NCBI RefSeq assembly: GCF_014633365.1
Contig: NC_068346.1
Location: forward strand, 12,359,030-12,423,029
DNA: 64,000 nucleotides
Direction of reading: 5' to 3'
Origin: Diospyros lotus
Lineage: Eukaryota; Streptophyta; Magnoliopsida; Ericales; Ebenaceae
Positions 27,021 through 38,043 of this stretch are shown here, in pieces; position 1 is the stretch's first letter; each line of letters begins with the position of its first letter. The position numbers and the translations under genes were made by a program. Below the pieces are notes generated by a model. It was not told where the DNA came from. It worked only from the letters and a program-made list of their open reading frames with translations, and searched no databases.

Positions 27021-29638
27021 CTATAACTTATCAGCAATTCTGCCCAACGCATCCGCCAGTTTATTTAGAACTGAAACTAAGCTATCCTGATGGTCTTTGC
27101 GCTGAGCCCTATCTAGTTGAAAGTTGGTGTTATGCGATTCAAGTTGGGCGCTCAGCATTCTGCCATTCCTTTCTAAGACGTCTATCAACTGGCTTTGCAG
27201 GGTGTTCGTTTCATCGTCTCCATCTGCAGCAAACCGTTTCTTCTTACGTCCTTCCTGAGAAGTCGCCCCCGTCTCAGGGTAGCTGTTTTTTTGTTTCCCA
27301 TGTGTTGCACCTATAAACAACATCGAAAACTTGAACGGGCGAGGTGATAATTAAGACAACATCTAGGAACCCATATACCAACTGCCGAAAATTTATGAGC
27401 GCTTGTATTCAGGTAAAACATTGGCAACTTAGGACAGGATGGATGTGTGTTGGAAAAACAAGCCAACTCCAGATTATTGAAGTACATCTTTGTGGAACAC
27501 AAAGAAAAGAGGTATATTCAAGAGCATTTCGCCAGTTTCAACACAACCACAAGATTGATGTGTAAACTAGACTAAAAGCATGGCATAACAATGGGAGATA
27601 AAGGAAGCCTGTGGCTCGGGTGTCATAATGATTTGCAGATAACTTATGAAGATGAGGAGGTCAATCTGGTCCTGCGACAGGCTAGAAACCTGAAATGACC
27701 TGGTCCCATGAAATCATTTGCAAACCATTATGCACACTGTTATATGTTCTAATGACTAAAGAGATCCAATTACCCCCCAAAAGAAAAAAAAAAAAAAAAA
27801 ACTCAAGAATTTCCAATCCCAAAATGCCCACTCACGTCAACAAACAATGATGGCAGTCGCGCTGGCAGTCATTCGTTTGGAAAGCTTGGATGGGTGGCTT
27901 CTCACTGTTGTGTGAAGAAAATGTCTTGGGTTAAAATGAACCCAACAAAGAAACGTCATTTTCGAAGTTTTCAGAAATTTTCAAAATTTTGCATGTACTG
28001 ATTTTTAACAGACACAAATATAAATAATGTTTCATGTGTTCGTTTCCAAAATTTTTAAAACAAAAATAAAACTTTGAAAACAACTAAATCAAACAGGCTT
28101 GAGTTATCAATTTGTACATATAGTGTTCAAGACCGCTACCCAAATGCAAGCAAAGGGAGTGGACACCTAGCTGAGTTCACTCACACGAGGAATCGCACAC
28201 AATATCTATGATCCATTGTTGGACACAATTTAAAACCCAAGCTTCATTCTATATAAAACAATATATTTTTTAAGGCAGGGGATGTAGTGCGTAGGAAAAT
28301 TAAACTACTTGGTTTAGGAAAAACTGAGCCAATCACCCATTCGTCTAAGAAGGTAGTTTGAAAGCACAGCACAGGAAGTCGATGTCCCTATCTTTCTCAA
28401 CTATAAATGACTAATGCAGGGAGTATTTTGCAGTCTCGAGAAAGAATAAGTAAGGCCTGAACCATCAAACTACTGAATTTTATGTTTATGTTCAGGAAAA
28501 TGATCCTTAAACAAATCAGCTACGGATTTTAAGCTGTAACAGGTAGAATTGGCATCATCAAGATCACCAAAGAATCGGCAAATAAATATATCGTTGGATT
28601 TGGATAAAGTCATTTGACCCTATATTTTGCCAAACTCCAATGACTTGTTTGTATATATTATTAGGCAGGAAACATTTAGATTTGGGTCCAAATCCTTTGA
28701 AATGACACTTATAACATAGGTTTGGAGTCCTTCCATCCAAACGCCAACATAAAGGTATAGAGATTTGCATGTAAAGTTCCTACAATTCGGCCAGAATAAT
28801 GTTACCTTGAGACGGAGAGCCTTGAGCAAAAGGTTGAGATTGTTTTCCTGTAAACCAAACATCCAATTGGGAATCAGAATGAGATCGGCCCAATTTGATA
28901 ATCGGATTATAAGCCATATAAGCATGCAACCATATACAGCAATATACGAATTTGTTAATCCAAATTACCTGAACTTGGAGCATGCGTAGATACGGTCATC
29001 GCCGAAACCTCCTGAGCCGCCGGAGACTCCTTCTCCGGAGGGGTTCTGCCACCACCAGCCTCCTCCTGCGCCGACTGCTCAAAATCCGAAAACAACCCAT
29101 CCTCCACGGCCGCACTCCGCCCACTGTCAAACACCGCCTCGGCCTCAACCTCCTCCGCCGTCGACGGCGGCGGAGCCACCGTGGACCCACCGTCCAGTAT
29201 ATTGTACACCTCTCTGTCAAAGAATCCCGGCAACTTCTTCTCCCTCCTCAAATCGCTCCTCATCACCCAAAACGACTCCCCCTCGTCCCTCGCCTGCGAT
29301 TCCCACTCTTTGATCTTCTTATAGTCTCCCGCCAAATTGCTCCACCTCTTCCGGCACTGAACCGGCCCCCGGTTGACCCCGTTCCGCCTGCAGTACGACG
29401 ACACCGAAGCCCACTTCGGCTCCACCATGCCGGTCCCCAGAGCCAGCCCGCCGGTCCGGCCCCTACGAACCCGGCTCTCCGCCGCCCTCTTGCCCTGTAT
29501 TAGCACCAGAATCTCCTGCCTCGTCCAACGCGGCAGCCTCAGCGTCCTGCTTCCGTCGTCTCCGCCGCCGTTAGCAGCGGCGTCTGGGTCGGCGTCGACC
29601 GGCGAGGGGTCGAGAGTCAATCGCTCCTCCAGCGCCAT
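27021..29638 (-). CDS. ASR3: Trihelix transcription factor, ASR3-like
   Basis: Three exons, 28969-29638 (donor TCAG|gtaatt), 28806-28847 and 27021-27310, join in consistent phase to 333 residues. The ATG at 29638 starts MALEERL, which matches the ASR3 family start; the longer frame upstream is not used. The trihelix Myb/SANT-like domain covers about 36-125 with the three conserved tryptophans W38, W76 and W99 (LPRWTRQEILVLIQGKR, KWASVSSYCRRNGVNRGP, QCRKRWSNLAGDYKKIKEWE). LPGFFDREVY follows. A basic RKKKRF (about 259-264) may be a nuclear signal. The C-terminal ~59 residues form a predicted coiled coil (LQSQLIDVLERNG ... LNKLADALGRIADKL). In Arabidopsis, ASR3 is a MPK4-phosphorylated repressor of immune genes; function here is inferred by family. 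No LxLxL EAR motif is visible in this copy. Confidence 0.94.
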
Positions 29639-32150
29639 ACACAGGACAGGACTAGACCAGCGCCAAGGCACGTGACTTAACGGCGTTTTCAGGAACGGAG
29701 GCCCGTTTACAAGAAGAAGAGGGGATTACTGATTACTACTGATTAAGAGCGATTGAATGTAAAGAAAGGGCAGAGGAGGGCTAGTAAGGGTCTGTTTGGC
29801 TTTCTGATTTGGCCTTGCCTTGGGACTGGGCGCTGGCTGCCCTTTGTTTTGTGTTTGTTGCTGCTATATAGTAGGCTATAGGCCCCTTCCCCTTGGCTTT
29901 GTGGGTCTTTAATGTGACTTTCCCCAAATCTTCTTTATTTATTTTGGGAGATTTCCTTCCACCAACTAAAGGATTATCGCATCATTAACATATTTATTTT
30001 TCTTTTTATTGTTTGCCAATATGATTTGCTTGCTTCCATTTTTCAACATTAAATTAATTAAAATACTTTTAAGGGTGGCTCATTTCATTTTGCTTACCAC
30101 TTCTCGTACGCCATCTCTGTCACTTTCCTTCAGCTGCCATTCCCAACTCCTCCCTTCATTAACCTTTCCAACTTTTCTTTTCATCAAAATCGCCTAACCT
30201 CTGTTTGCTTTAATTTTTCATAAAATTACTTTTATTGGATTGTAAAAATACCAAAAAATAAGATTACGGAAAGATAAATACTTACTTTTATATAATTCGA
30301 TATCAGTCTAAGTCAATATTAAAAATAACCCTTAATATAAATATTTATGAATTTAAGGACTACCCTAGCAATTGTATCATTTACTATTCAAAACAATTTT
30401 TAAACTAATCCCATACTTATTCTTCTTATTACAAATACTATTGAGAATTGAAAAGGTATATCAGTCATAGTCATGAAAATATCTCATCTTATTTAATTTT
30501 AATTAATATCTCTCTCAAAAGATCGCATATATTAATAAAATATCTAAAAAAAAATTATCAAGTATTACTCAAAGAGATTTAGTTCAGTTGATGATAAGGG
30601 TTGCTACCCCCACCAAGAAGTAAAAAGAAACCTTCTCCACCATGTATTCAAATGTGACTGGAATCATTAAGCCTAATGATCTTACACATAATAATGCAAT
30701 GCTTAGGAAATGGTCCCTTACCTTACCAAAGGGGGCCACCGCCCACCTCCCTCCCTCCCTTTGGTTGCTTGCTTTGTGAACACTGACCAAGTGAAATCCT
30801 CACCGTGCATCTAATTAATGGGGTTGGCTGTTTGGCTTAAGTGTCGTTTTTTTTTTTTTTTTAATAATATATTGCTACTTTTAAAGAGTGAGTAAATGAA
30901 TTAACTAATAGATATTAAGAAGGGTTAATAAAATAATATATATTATTAAGTCCTATATATCCTATGAATGAATTATGTAATATATATATATATATATATA
31001 TATGGTCGTCCTCCACCACCACATTATGCCTAAACCTAACTTATTTGTTGTGAGAACAACAACAATAGCAACAACAACACTCCTTAAATCATATGAAATC
31101 AAAGGATGAAACGAACGAGGCAGTGAAAACAAATCACGGAAGAAAGCTTGGAAAGATGGGTTTGGAAGCACATGATGTCCCATGGGCATGGACATGGGGT
31201 GGGTTGAGACTTGAGAGAGGGTTTGTCAATTGGGGTAGGGGGTAAAGGTTAGTAGGGTGTCACAGTCACATTCAGCCTGTGATACACAAAGGGCCCTCAC
31301 TCCATGCCACATACACAACCGGACCCCCACCCCTTACAATATGTTAAAGAAGATGGATGCACTTACAATAATGCAACTTTAATTACTATACGTTTCCACT
31401 TGTTGTTTACTTGTTGATATATAGTATCTATCGTACACTATGCCTATGCTTATGCCTGTATTATGATTCAATAGGAGTAGGGCCTCATCACACTATTAAC
31501 AACAAGGGCTTGGGGATGATTAGGATTTGTCAACCAACAATTCCCTTTAATTAAAATGAGCGTTTGATATATAGAGTGAATTGAGTCATTTATATATATA
31601 TATATTATAATATTATTATTCCAAATACATTTTACGTATATTGCTTAAAAAATAAAAATTAATTGCACTAATAACACTTAAACTCATGCTTTTGAATAAT
31701 AAATAATTTTTCAAACAAATAATTTACTACTACGTCAGAGTTTATTTTATTTAAATTTTTATCTAAAAAAAAATTAACAAATAAACTATAACTAATTTTT
31801 ATTTAAATGTTTCTTTTCACGTACGTGTGTAAGACACATCACCTCTCTAATTTTTTAGTAAACGAGACTTAAGAAATATATATATTATTTTTTTATATGA
31901 AAATTTCAATCAAATCAACTCAAACTTGAGAAATAGTGATAGCCTCTACACACCCTTTATTATGGGTTTCTCCCATTATTATTCAAAATAGTTTTTAAAT
32001 TTATTATTCATAATTAAACATATCCATAAGTACAATATATTAAAATTAATTTTTATTTTAAAACTAAAAAGAGCCATGAGCTATTAATTTTTATTTGTAA
32101 ATGAATAAGAATAAAGAGAATAAAATAGAGATGACATCGACATTTATAGT
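29639..32150. other. ASR3 promoter side and intergenic DNA
   Basis: The ASR3-like leader and promoter should lie just right of 29638. Beyond it the DNA is AT-rich with T17 near 30848 and (AT)n at 30980-31002 and 31592-31604. Short frames (for example 30962-31195 minus) have no recognisable domain. Confidence 0.45.
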
Positions 32151-32171
32151 AGTTCAACAATTTATCTAAGA

Positions 32172-32323
32172 GTGTTTTTGAAATAGATAAACACTATTCT
32201 CTAAATCTTGTGCTTTTTTCACAAGTTAAGTACAAATCTTACAAATGTGTTTTTTGGAATAGCCAAGCACTATTCTCTAAATCTTGTGCTTTTTTTCACA
32301 AATTAAGTACAAATCTTATAAAT
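32172..32323. repeat. Tandem duplication of ~76 bp
   Basis: Two adjacent copies share ACTATTCTCTAAATCTTGTG, then a T-run, CACAA.TTAAGTACAAATCTTA and AAAT. They differ at a handful of bases. Confidence 0.8.
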
Positions 32324-32604
32324 ATTTTTCCGAACCAATAACCTTACACACTCAGTATTACGATTTAAGAAAAATGATTTATGAGATATATTCATATTAT
32401 AATTAAGAAACCTTCATAAAAAATAACACTTAAAGTGTTTTACAATACGCACTGTAAGAGTTTTCAAATTTGTAACAAGACTAGATTTTGGATAGTGAAG
32501 GTTGCAAAAAAAAAAAATTGTAGAAGAAAAATGAAGGCGAAACTTTCTTGTTCTTTCATATTGTTTTGGCTTAAGCTCTCTTTCTTCTTCTTCTTTTTTT
32601 TTTT

Positions 32605-32820
32605 GAAAAAATTTTACTTGCACATCTTTATTGACATTCATTAATCAATTACTAATATACCCCTTCCTTAAACTCTAATTTACAATCTATGATACTTTAA
32701 TAATGAGGGGTATATTGATAATTGTAAATTAGAGTTTAACTTAGGGATATATTAGTAATTGATTAATAAGATATCAATATAAGTGTCAATAAGAATGTAC
32801 AAGTAGCATTTTTTTTTTTC
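32605..32820. mobile_element. Foldback MITE of ~216 bp
   Basis: The element is palindromic over most of its length. TTAAACTCTAATTTACAAT (32668-32686) is perfectly complementary to 32721-32739. The outer arms (ACTTG-ACAT-TTATTGACA ... TTAATCAATTACTAATATA) pair with 32745-32810. It can fold into a near-complete hairpin. No clear target duplication because both ends are homopolymeric. Confidence 0.7.
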
Positions 32821-33425
32821 ATGTCCTTGTATAAACCAAATAATCAGCAGAACAACTACACTTGTTATAAAGAGTAATAGTTGTCATGCTCATATTAGCT
32901 ACTAATAATCTCAACTTATTCTTTGAGTTGAAATAAGCAAGTTGAAGTCTGCAATAATCAAAGAAAAGTTAGATACACATTAAGAAATGTATTAGAATGA
33001 ATCAATTGCATTCCAACGGGCCCGAAATTTAAATTTTCAAATGCGAGATACTAAATACTCGAGTATTGTAAATAGTGTAATTAAGAATCGTGCAGAGAGA
33101 ACATTATTTCATATTTTTAAGTGTAAATTTCATATACTCAAAGTAATTTTTTTACCAATACTAGAGTATTTTTTGTTATTGCTTAAAACTCTCTCGGTGT
33201 TCCAATACAATATTTGAGTATTACTTTTTTATACTCAATTATTTTTAGGTTACATAAAAATACTCTCAAATTTTGTTTTCTTCATCTCATGCTTGATTAT
33301 CTTTCTTCTAAGCCTAAAGACACTTCATAAATTCAATTTTATAAGAGATTATCATCTATATTTCCATGATTTGTTTTATTAAGTATCAAAATGATTAAGA
33401 CTATAATGTAAAGGATTTAACAAGA

Positions 33426-34625
33426 TTGATGAATATTTTTGAAACTTCCGTCCATGGCTATAATAATCTTCATTCAAATCAGCTGAAATTACTATCCAAT
33501 ATTTTGGTTATGTTAGGAAGGAGACAATCCTTGGAATTTCTCTCAAGTATATGGAAAATACTAACCAATATTCATGAGAGTGATCTAGTCATTAAGCCAC
33601 TCAACCATATGCCTCATCTTGGTATCTCTTGGAAGCAAACAACTCTTGTGGGCTGTTTTGTAGACAAAAAGATACCATTTCCTGTGGTTTGACTATGGGC
33701 ATAAGGCATAAATATGCATTCAAATTATTCCTTTATAGTCATTTGACCCCCCTACCTTGAAAATAAACTTATCATATCTCTGAGTTTTTAATTTTACTAC
33801 AATTACACCTCATCTCTTAAATAAATACGCATGAGATACACATGCATTGTCAATGGACCGTCAGTGAGGGAGGGGGGAGAAAACAAAAAAGTTAATATGA
33901 GCTTCCTCGCTTCATTCTCCAATTCCATGAAGCTCCAGATCTAGAAACTTAGCTACCACCTCTAAAATGCTTGTGTTGATCTTGTCAATACTATCGGAGT
34001 ACGATCCTCCTCCAACACCAAATCTGGAAAGAAAAATGCTAAGCTCTGGCCGATCTTCGCCACAACTGTGCCCAACTTTCAAGGTCGTTGTTTCTTCCAC
34101 CATCCTTCACCGACAACTTTTATTTCCTCCTTTTTAGTTCGTCAATGACTTGCTGACAAAGGTATGTGTATCTCACGTGTACTTATTTGGGAGATGAGGT
34201 GTGTAATTGTAGTAAAATTAAAAATTTAGAGACATGATAGATTCACTCTTAAGTTGGAAGGGTCAAATGGCTATAAGAGAAGAGTTAGAAGGCATATGTA
34301 TGCCTTGTGCCTTAATATATTGCTAATAAGGTATGTGCTTGTTTTCAGTGAGAGGAGGTCTTAGTCAAAGCCAATGGTTTTTACTTTTTAAGATTGCCCA
34401 ACAAGCTACAAATGAGGAGTCTTCCCTTTGATTTCAACAGGAGGACTACTCTTTAAACAATGGGTCCTTGGTATCACATTAGCTAAGGAGCACCATTGTT
34501 TAATTTCAATATTGGTCAAGTTTTATAATGTTTCTCAAGAGTTTTGGACTGACATAGGTTTAAGCCACATTGCAAGTGCGATGGGCAAGTCGTTACATGC
34601 TGGTAAATGAATGGAGCAATTATTC
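33426..34625 (+). pseudogene. DUF4283-type retroelement ORF fragment, split by an insertion
   Basis: Two open pieces belong together. 33426-33692 ends WKQTTLVGCFVDKKIPFPVV, and about 34370-34607 encodes NGFYFL...GGLLFKQWVLGITLA, ISILVKFYNVSQEFWTD and GLSHIASAMGK. These are signatures of the DUF4283 domain found in plant retroelement ORF1/gag-like proteins and related repeat proteins. A TIR element (33697-34312) separates them almost exactly at the end of the first piece. There are stops and frameshifts, so no functional protein. No reverse transcriptase was recognised alongside. Confidence 0.65.
33697..34312. mobile_element. TIR element (~616 bp, TIR ~150 bp) nested in the DUF4283 fragment
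   Basis: The left end GGGCATAAGGCATAAATATG pairs with the right end (inverted: AGGCACAAGGCATACATATG). Similarity continues for about 150 bp, including CATTTGACCC, TTTTTAATTTTACTACAATT, ACACCTCATCTC and GAGATACACAT. The long TIR suggests a Mutator-like non-autonomous element. The core (33900-34105) has an open minus-strand frame of 63 codons without a known domain. A target duplication was not evident. Confidence 0.6.
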
Positions 34626-34863
34626 CAGATTGGTTAAGCTCGCCTGTATATTGAGGGGCCAGTAGGGGTAAGAATTATCAAATAAGGACAATTTTATTGT
34701 GATGAGTAAATCCCATAACTGGCTTAGATAATCATGTTGAAAATGAGGTTGAATAGCACTGAGGAGCATAGGCTTGTACTAGGTCTGGTGTTTTTGGACG
34801 TACGATTGAGGACTGTCTTGGTACTAGTGAAAGATTAAAAAGATAAACGGAGCATTTAAAATT

Positions 34864-35313
34864 ATTGTTTTAAAAATTAGATCAGATCGACGGATCGAAC
34901 CGATTTAATCGGGCATCGGTGGCTTATTCGGTCCTATTTGACATAAAATATCAAATCTCCTTCAACCCAGTCAAAATTCGATCGGACCGGTAAATCGGGA
35001 ACCGAGTTGACCCCGATTTTTTTCACTTTCTCACTTATTTTTAAATTTTTAATTATTAATTAATTCTTTAATAGCATATATAATAATTATATATAAAATA
35101 TTAATTATATATTAGTTAACAATAGCATTTCTCATAATGATAATATATAGAATATTAGTATCTTAAATATATATTTAATATATATATTATTTAATTATAA
35201 AATATATATATGACATCATCCAGTCGGACCACTCCAGTCTAATCGGTCGGACCAACTGACCTATGACCCAATTAATAGGCCGGTTCGCTCTCCAGTCTAG
35301 TTTTTAAAACATT
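34864..35313. mobile_element. TIR/MITE-like repeat with GTTTTAAAAA termini
   Basis: The left end GTTTTAAAAATTAGATCAGA and the inverted right end GTTTTAAAAACTAGACTGGA match. Inward come GGATCGAACCG and CGGTTCG-type words and an AT-rich centre. GC-rich CCGGTTCGA-type ends flanking an AT core are common in plant MITEs. No coding content; class uncertain. Confidence 0.5.
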
Positions 35314-35982
35314 GTTTAAAATATAAGTTGAGTAGTTGAATCATGATAAATTGAGATCCACACTAATAAATCATAGGTTTGATTCATTGTCTTGAGCAGT
35401 GAGATAAAGTCTCTACTTGCGATTTAATTTTTTTGTCAAAATCAAATATACGAGTGATGAAAAATCACACAATTACGTTAATTCCAAAAAGATAAACCCA
35501 AAAATATGGAAGCAGCTATTTGGGATCCCAGGGAAGTAATTGTCCTTCCATCCGAATGATGCCAAATAATGCAATCCTACGTAAGTAATAAAAGCCAATC
35601 TCCAAACTAGGGTTGTGTCAAGGAGGTTCGTCAACTGACGTCACAGAGGACAAATCTGGATTGATTTACTCTTATTTGATGAGTTTTTTGGGATAGTGAG
35701 GATGTTAATTTTATTAATGAAACGTGACAGAAAGGTTAAGAAAAATAACATAAGAGTTTATTTCTTTCCAGTTATTTGGACACATGACATATAAATGATC
35801 CCTTCTCTTCCCTTTCTATTTAGAACTCTCCCCCAAAACAACACGGAAATAATCTCCATTCCCAAACATGGCGTAAGGGACCAACAGCATTTGCATAGAC
35901 TATGACAAAATAAGTTGAACACAATCGTTTCTCTTCTATTTAACACATCTTAAAAGCACTTTTCTTTCTTTTAACCCATTAA

Positions 35983-36752
35983 GAGGCTGTTTGGCTTAGT
36001 AATTTGACCACTTTTAAGCTGTTTATGCAGCGTATAAGCTATGTGGTGTTTTAGTGCGAAGTGTTTGACAATAACAATCAGCTGAAAAGCTATGTAGTTT
36101 AAAAGTTATTGTAATAGCGTTTTACAAAAGTTGGTGCCTCCAACTTCGACAAAAAATGCTGCACTGTTGACCAACGAAAATACTATTCTGCCCTCATCTT
36201 TTCCCATCATCTTTCCTTTTTGCTCTTTTCTCCATCTTCCCTTTACTTTTGGCGATTGCTACCGCTGTTGCCACCGTTGTCGCCCCTTCTCCAGCTGGGC
36301 TGCTGCCATCGCCCTCTCTTCCAGATCCGCCATTGGCCGCTGTTCTTCTCCTTTTCGCTATGCAACGCTGTTCTTCTTGTTGTTCTTTGTGCAACGTGTA
36401 TATATATACATATATATATTATATGTTATATGTATATATATAACACAAAATAATATATATTATTATTATATACAACATATATAATATATAGTAATATTGT
36501 ATTAATATATTTTTAATAATTTTGTATAATTTATTAACTTTTAATAATAAAAATTTATATCATGTCTATTTTAGTCTTTTTGTCAAGTTTTAATAACTTA
36601 TCAGTTATTTCAAATCAAATACATAAATATTAATTGATAGCTTAAAAGCACGTTTATCCAAACACATTATCAACTTAAACCCTATCTAACTTTTAACTTG
36701 AAAGTTAAATAACTTAAAAGCTGTGAAAAAAATCGATAAGCCAAACAGACTC
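35983..36752. mobile_element. Non-autonomous PIF/Harbinger-like element with GC-rich core
   Basis: Flanked by TAA on both sides (35980-35982, 36753-36755). The left end GAGGCTGTTTGGCTTA and the inverted right end GAGTCTGTTTGGCTTA form a 16-bp TIR with one mismatch, followed by weaker similarity. The core at about 36130-36395 is GC-richer and pyrimidine-rich (TTGCCACCGTTGTCGCC) and reads open in several frames with no known domain. An (AT)n tract follows near 36400-36490. Confidence 0.65.
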
Positions 36753-36755
36753 TAA

Positions 36756-37656
36756 AAGATGCATTACACTAATTCAAATCACATCCAAATTAAAAATTTA
36801 TTATGTCATCCTCAAAAGTTCATTAAAAGTTTCAAAAAAACTTAAAAGCCCAAAATATTATTTTGAGCTAAAAATGTGTAAATTTTTAATTTGATTGGGG
36901 TCTCACGTTACACGCAAATTGAATAATTCTAATATTTGTAAATTTTCTCGAGAGTCTTATAAAAAGGATAAACATTATTATTTAAAAATTTTAATAAAAT
37001 CTTAGTACAAAATGAATAAATATTATTTATTAAAAAATTTAATTCTAATAAATATTAAATATTAAGATAAATATTATTTATAAAAAAAATCTCAAATCGA
37101 TGAGATTTAGAATTGTCCTATTTTTCTCTATAAATAAGTAAATGTTTATTCCAAAAAGTATATGTTTTTTATATTGGTGTGAATTATGTTTTACAGTTCT
37201 TATAATTTTTAATGTCTAATTTAAGTATCAGAGTATTTGTGTAAGGACCTTTCTGTGTCCTCTGACTATTTTCTTTCTTACAAACTTAAGTAAGTAGACG
37301 ATTATGTTCTCAATTAAATAAATTTATTATTATATTTTTATAACAACTCAATTAGTTTTGAAATATTTGATAAGATGATAAAGGAGTAATCATGAATCCA
37401 AAAAATCTAGGATTTGGATTAAAAATACAAGAATCTAATCTTATCACCATTCCTTTAAGAGGTTAAAGGAATTTAAATTTGAAACAGTCCCAATTCAACA
37501 ATTTATGGAATGGAAGAAAACAAAGATACACAAGAGGTTGAAAAGCCAGCGCATCTTAGTTCACCGCTCCGCAGGCGTACGGAATCCTAATCCTTTCCGG
37601 ATTGCTCACGTGTACGGCCCAGATTCATCCTCATCCCGCGTTCAACGTTTGAGTCC

Positions 37657-37707
<51 letters not shown>

Positions 37708-38043
37708 CACACACATACCCCTATTTTCTCTTCTATTGTTCTCATTATTCTCAGGCTTCAATTGGCGTCTCCCTCTCTCTCTCGCTCGCTCACGCTGTCA
37801 AAGGGTTGCTGGTTCTTACGCTGCGCCGTCGGTGCAGTTGGAATATAAAAAATCATCTCCGACCGTCAAATTGATAGATCCGGGATCAACGATCTGGTTG
37901 TATAACAACATTGAATATCTTACCGTATAAGCTCGTTTAGATCTAGGGCAAAAATTTATACAAAACCCTAAATTTAAGATCGCCTTTGTATTTAAATCTT
38001 CTGCTCTTATAGACAGATATAGATTAGGGATTTTGTGTCACAT
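36756..38043. promoter_or_regulatory. Upstream region and 5' leader of the CPL3-like gene
   Basis: AT-rich up to about 37500, then GC-balanced DNA leading into the gene. A compound (CT)n(AT)n(AC)n microsatellite at 37661-37715 lies about 340 bp before the start codon, probably in the promoter or 5' UTR. No separate gene recognised; the frame at 37505-37930 is repeat-derived. Confidence 0.45.

Noticed and set aside
28982..29675. Long Arg/Pro-rich plus-strand frames opposite ASR3 exon 1
   Set aside because: Antisense shadow of the GC-rich trihelix exon.
30962..31195. 77-codon minus frame (MSMPMGHHVLPNP...)
   Set aside because: Considered as a small secreted peptide; no signal peptide or known peptide motif, and it ends in an (AT)n tract.
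37505..37930. 141-codon frame upstream of the CPL3-like gene
   Set aside because: Passes through the (CT)n(AT)n microsatellite and is most likely promoter/5' UTR.
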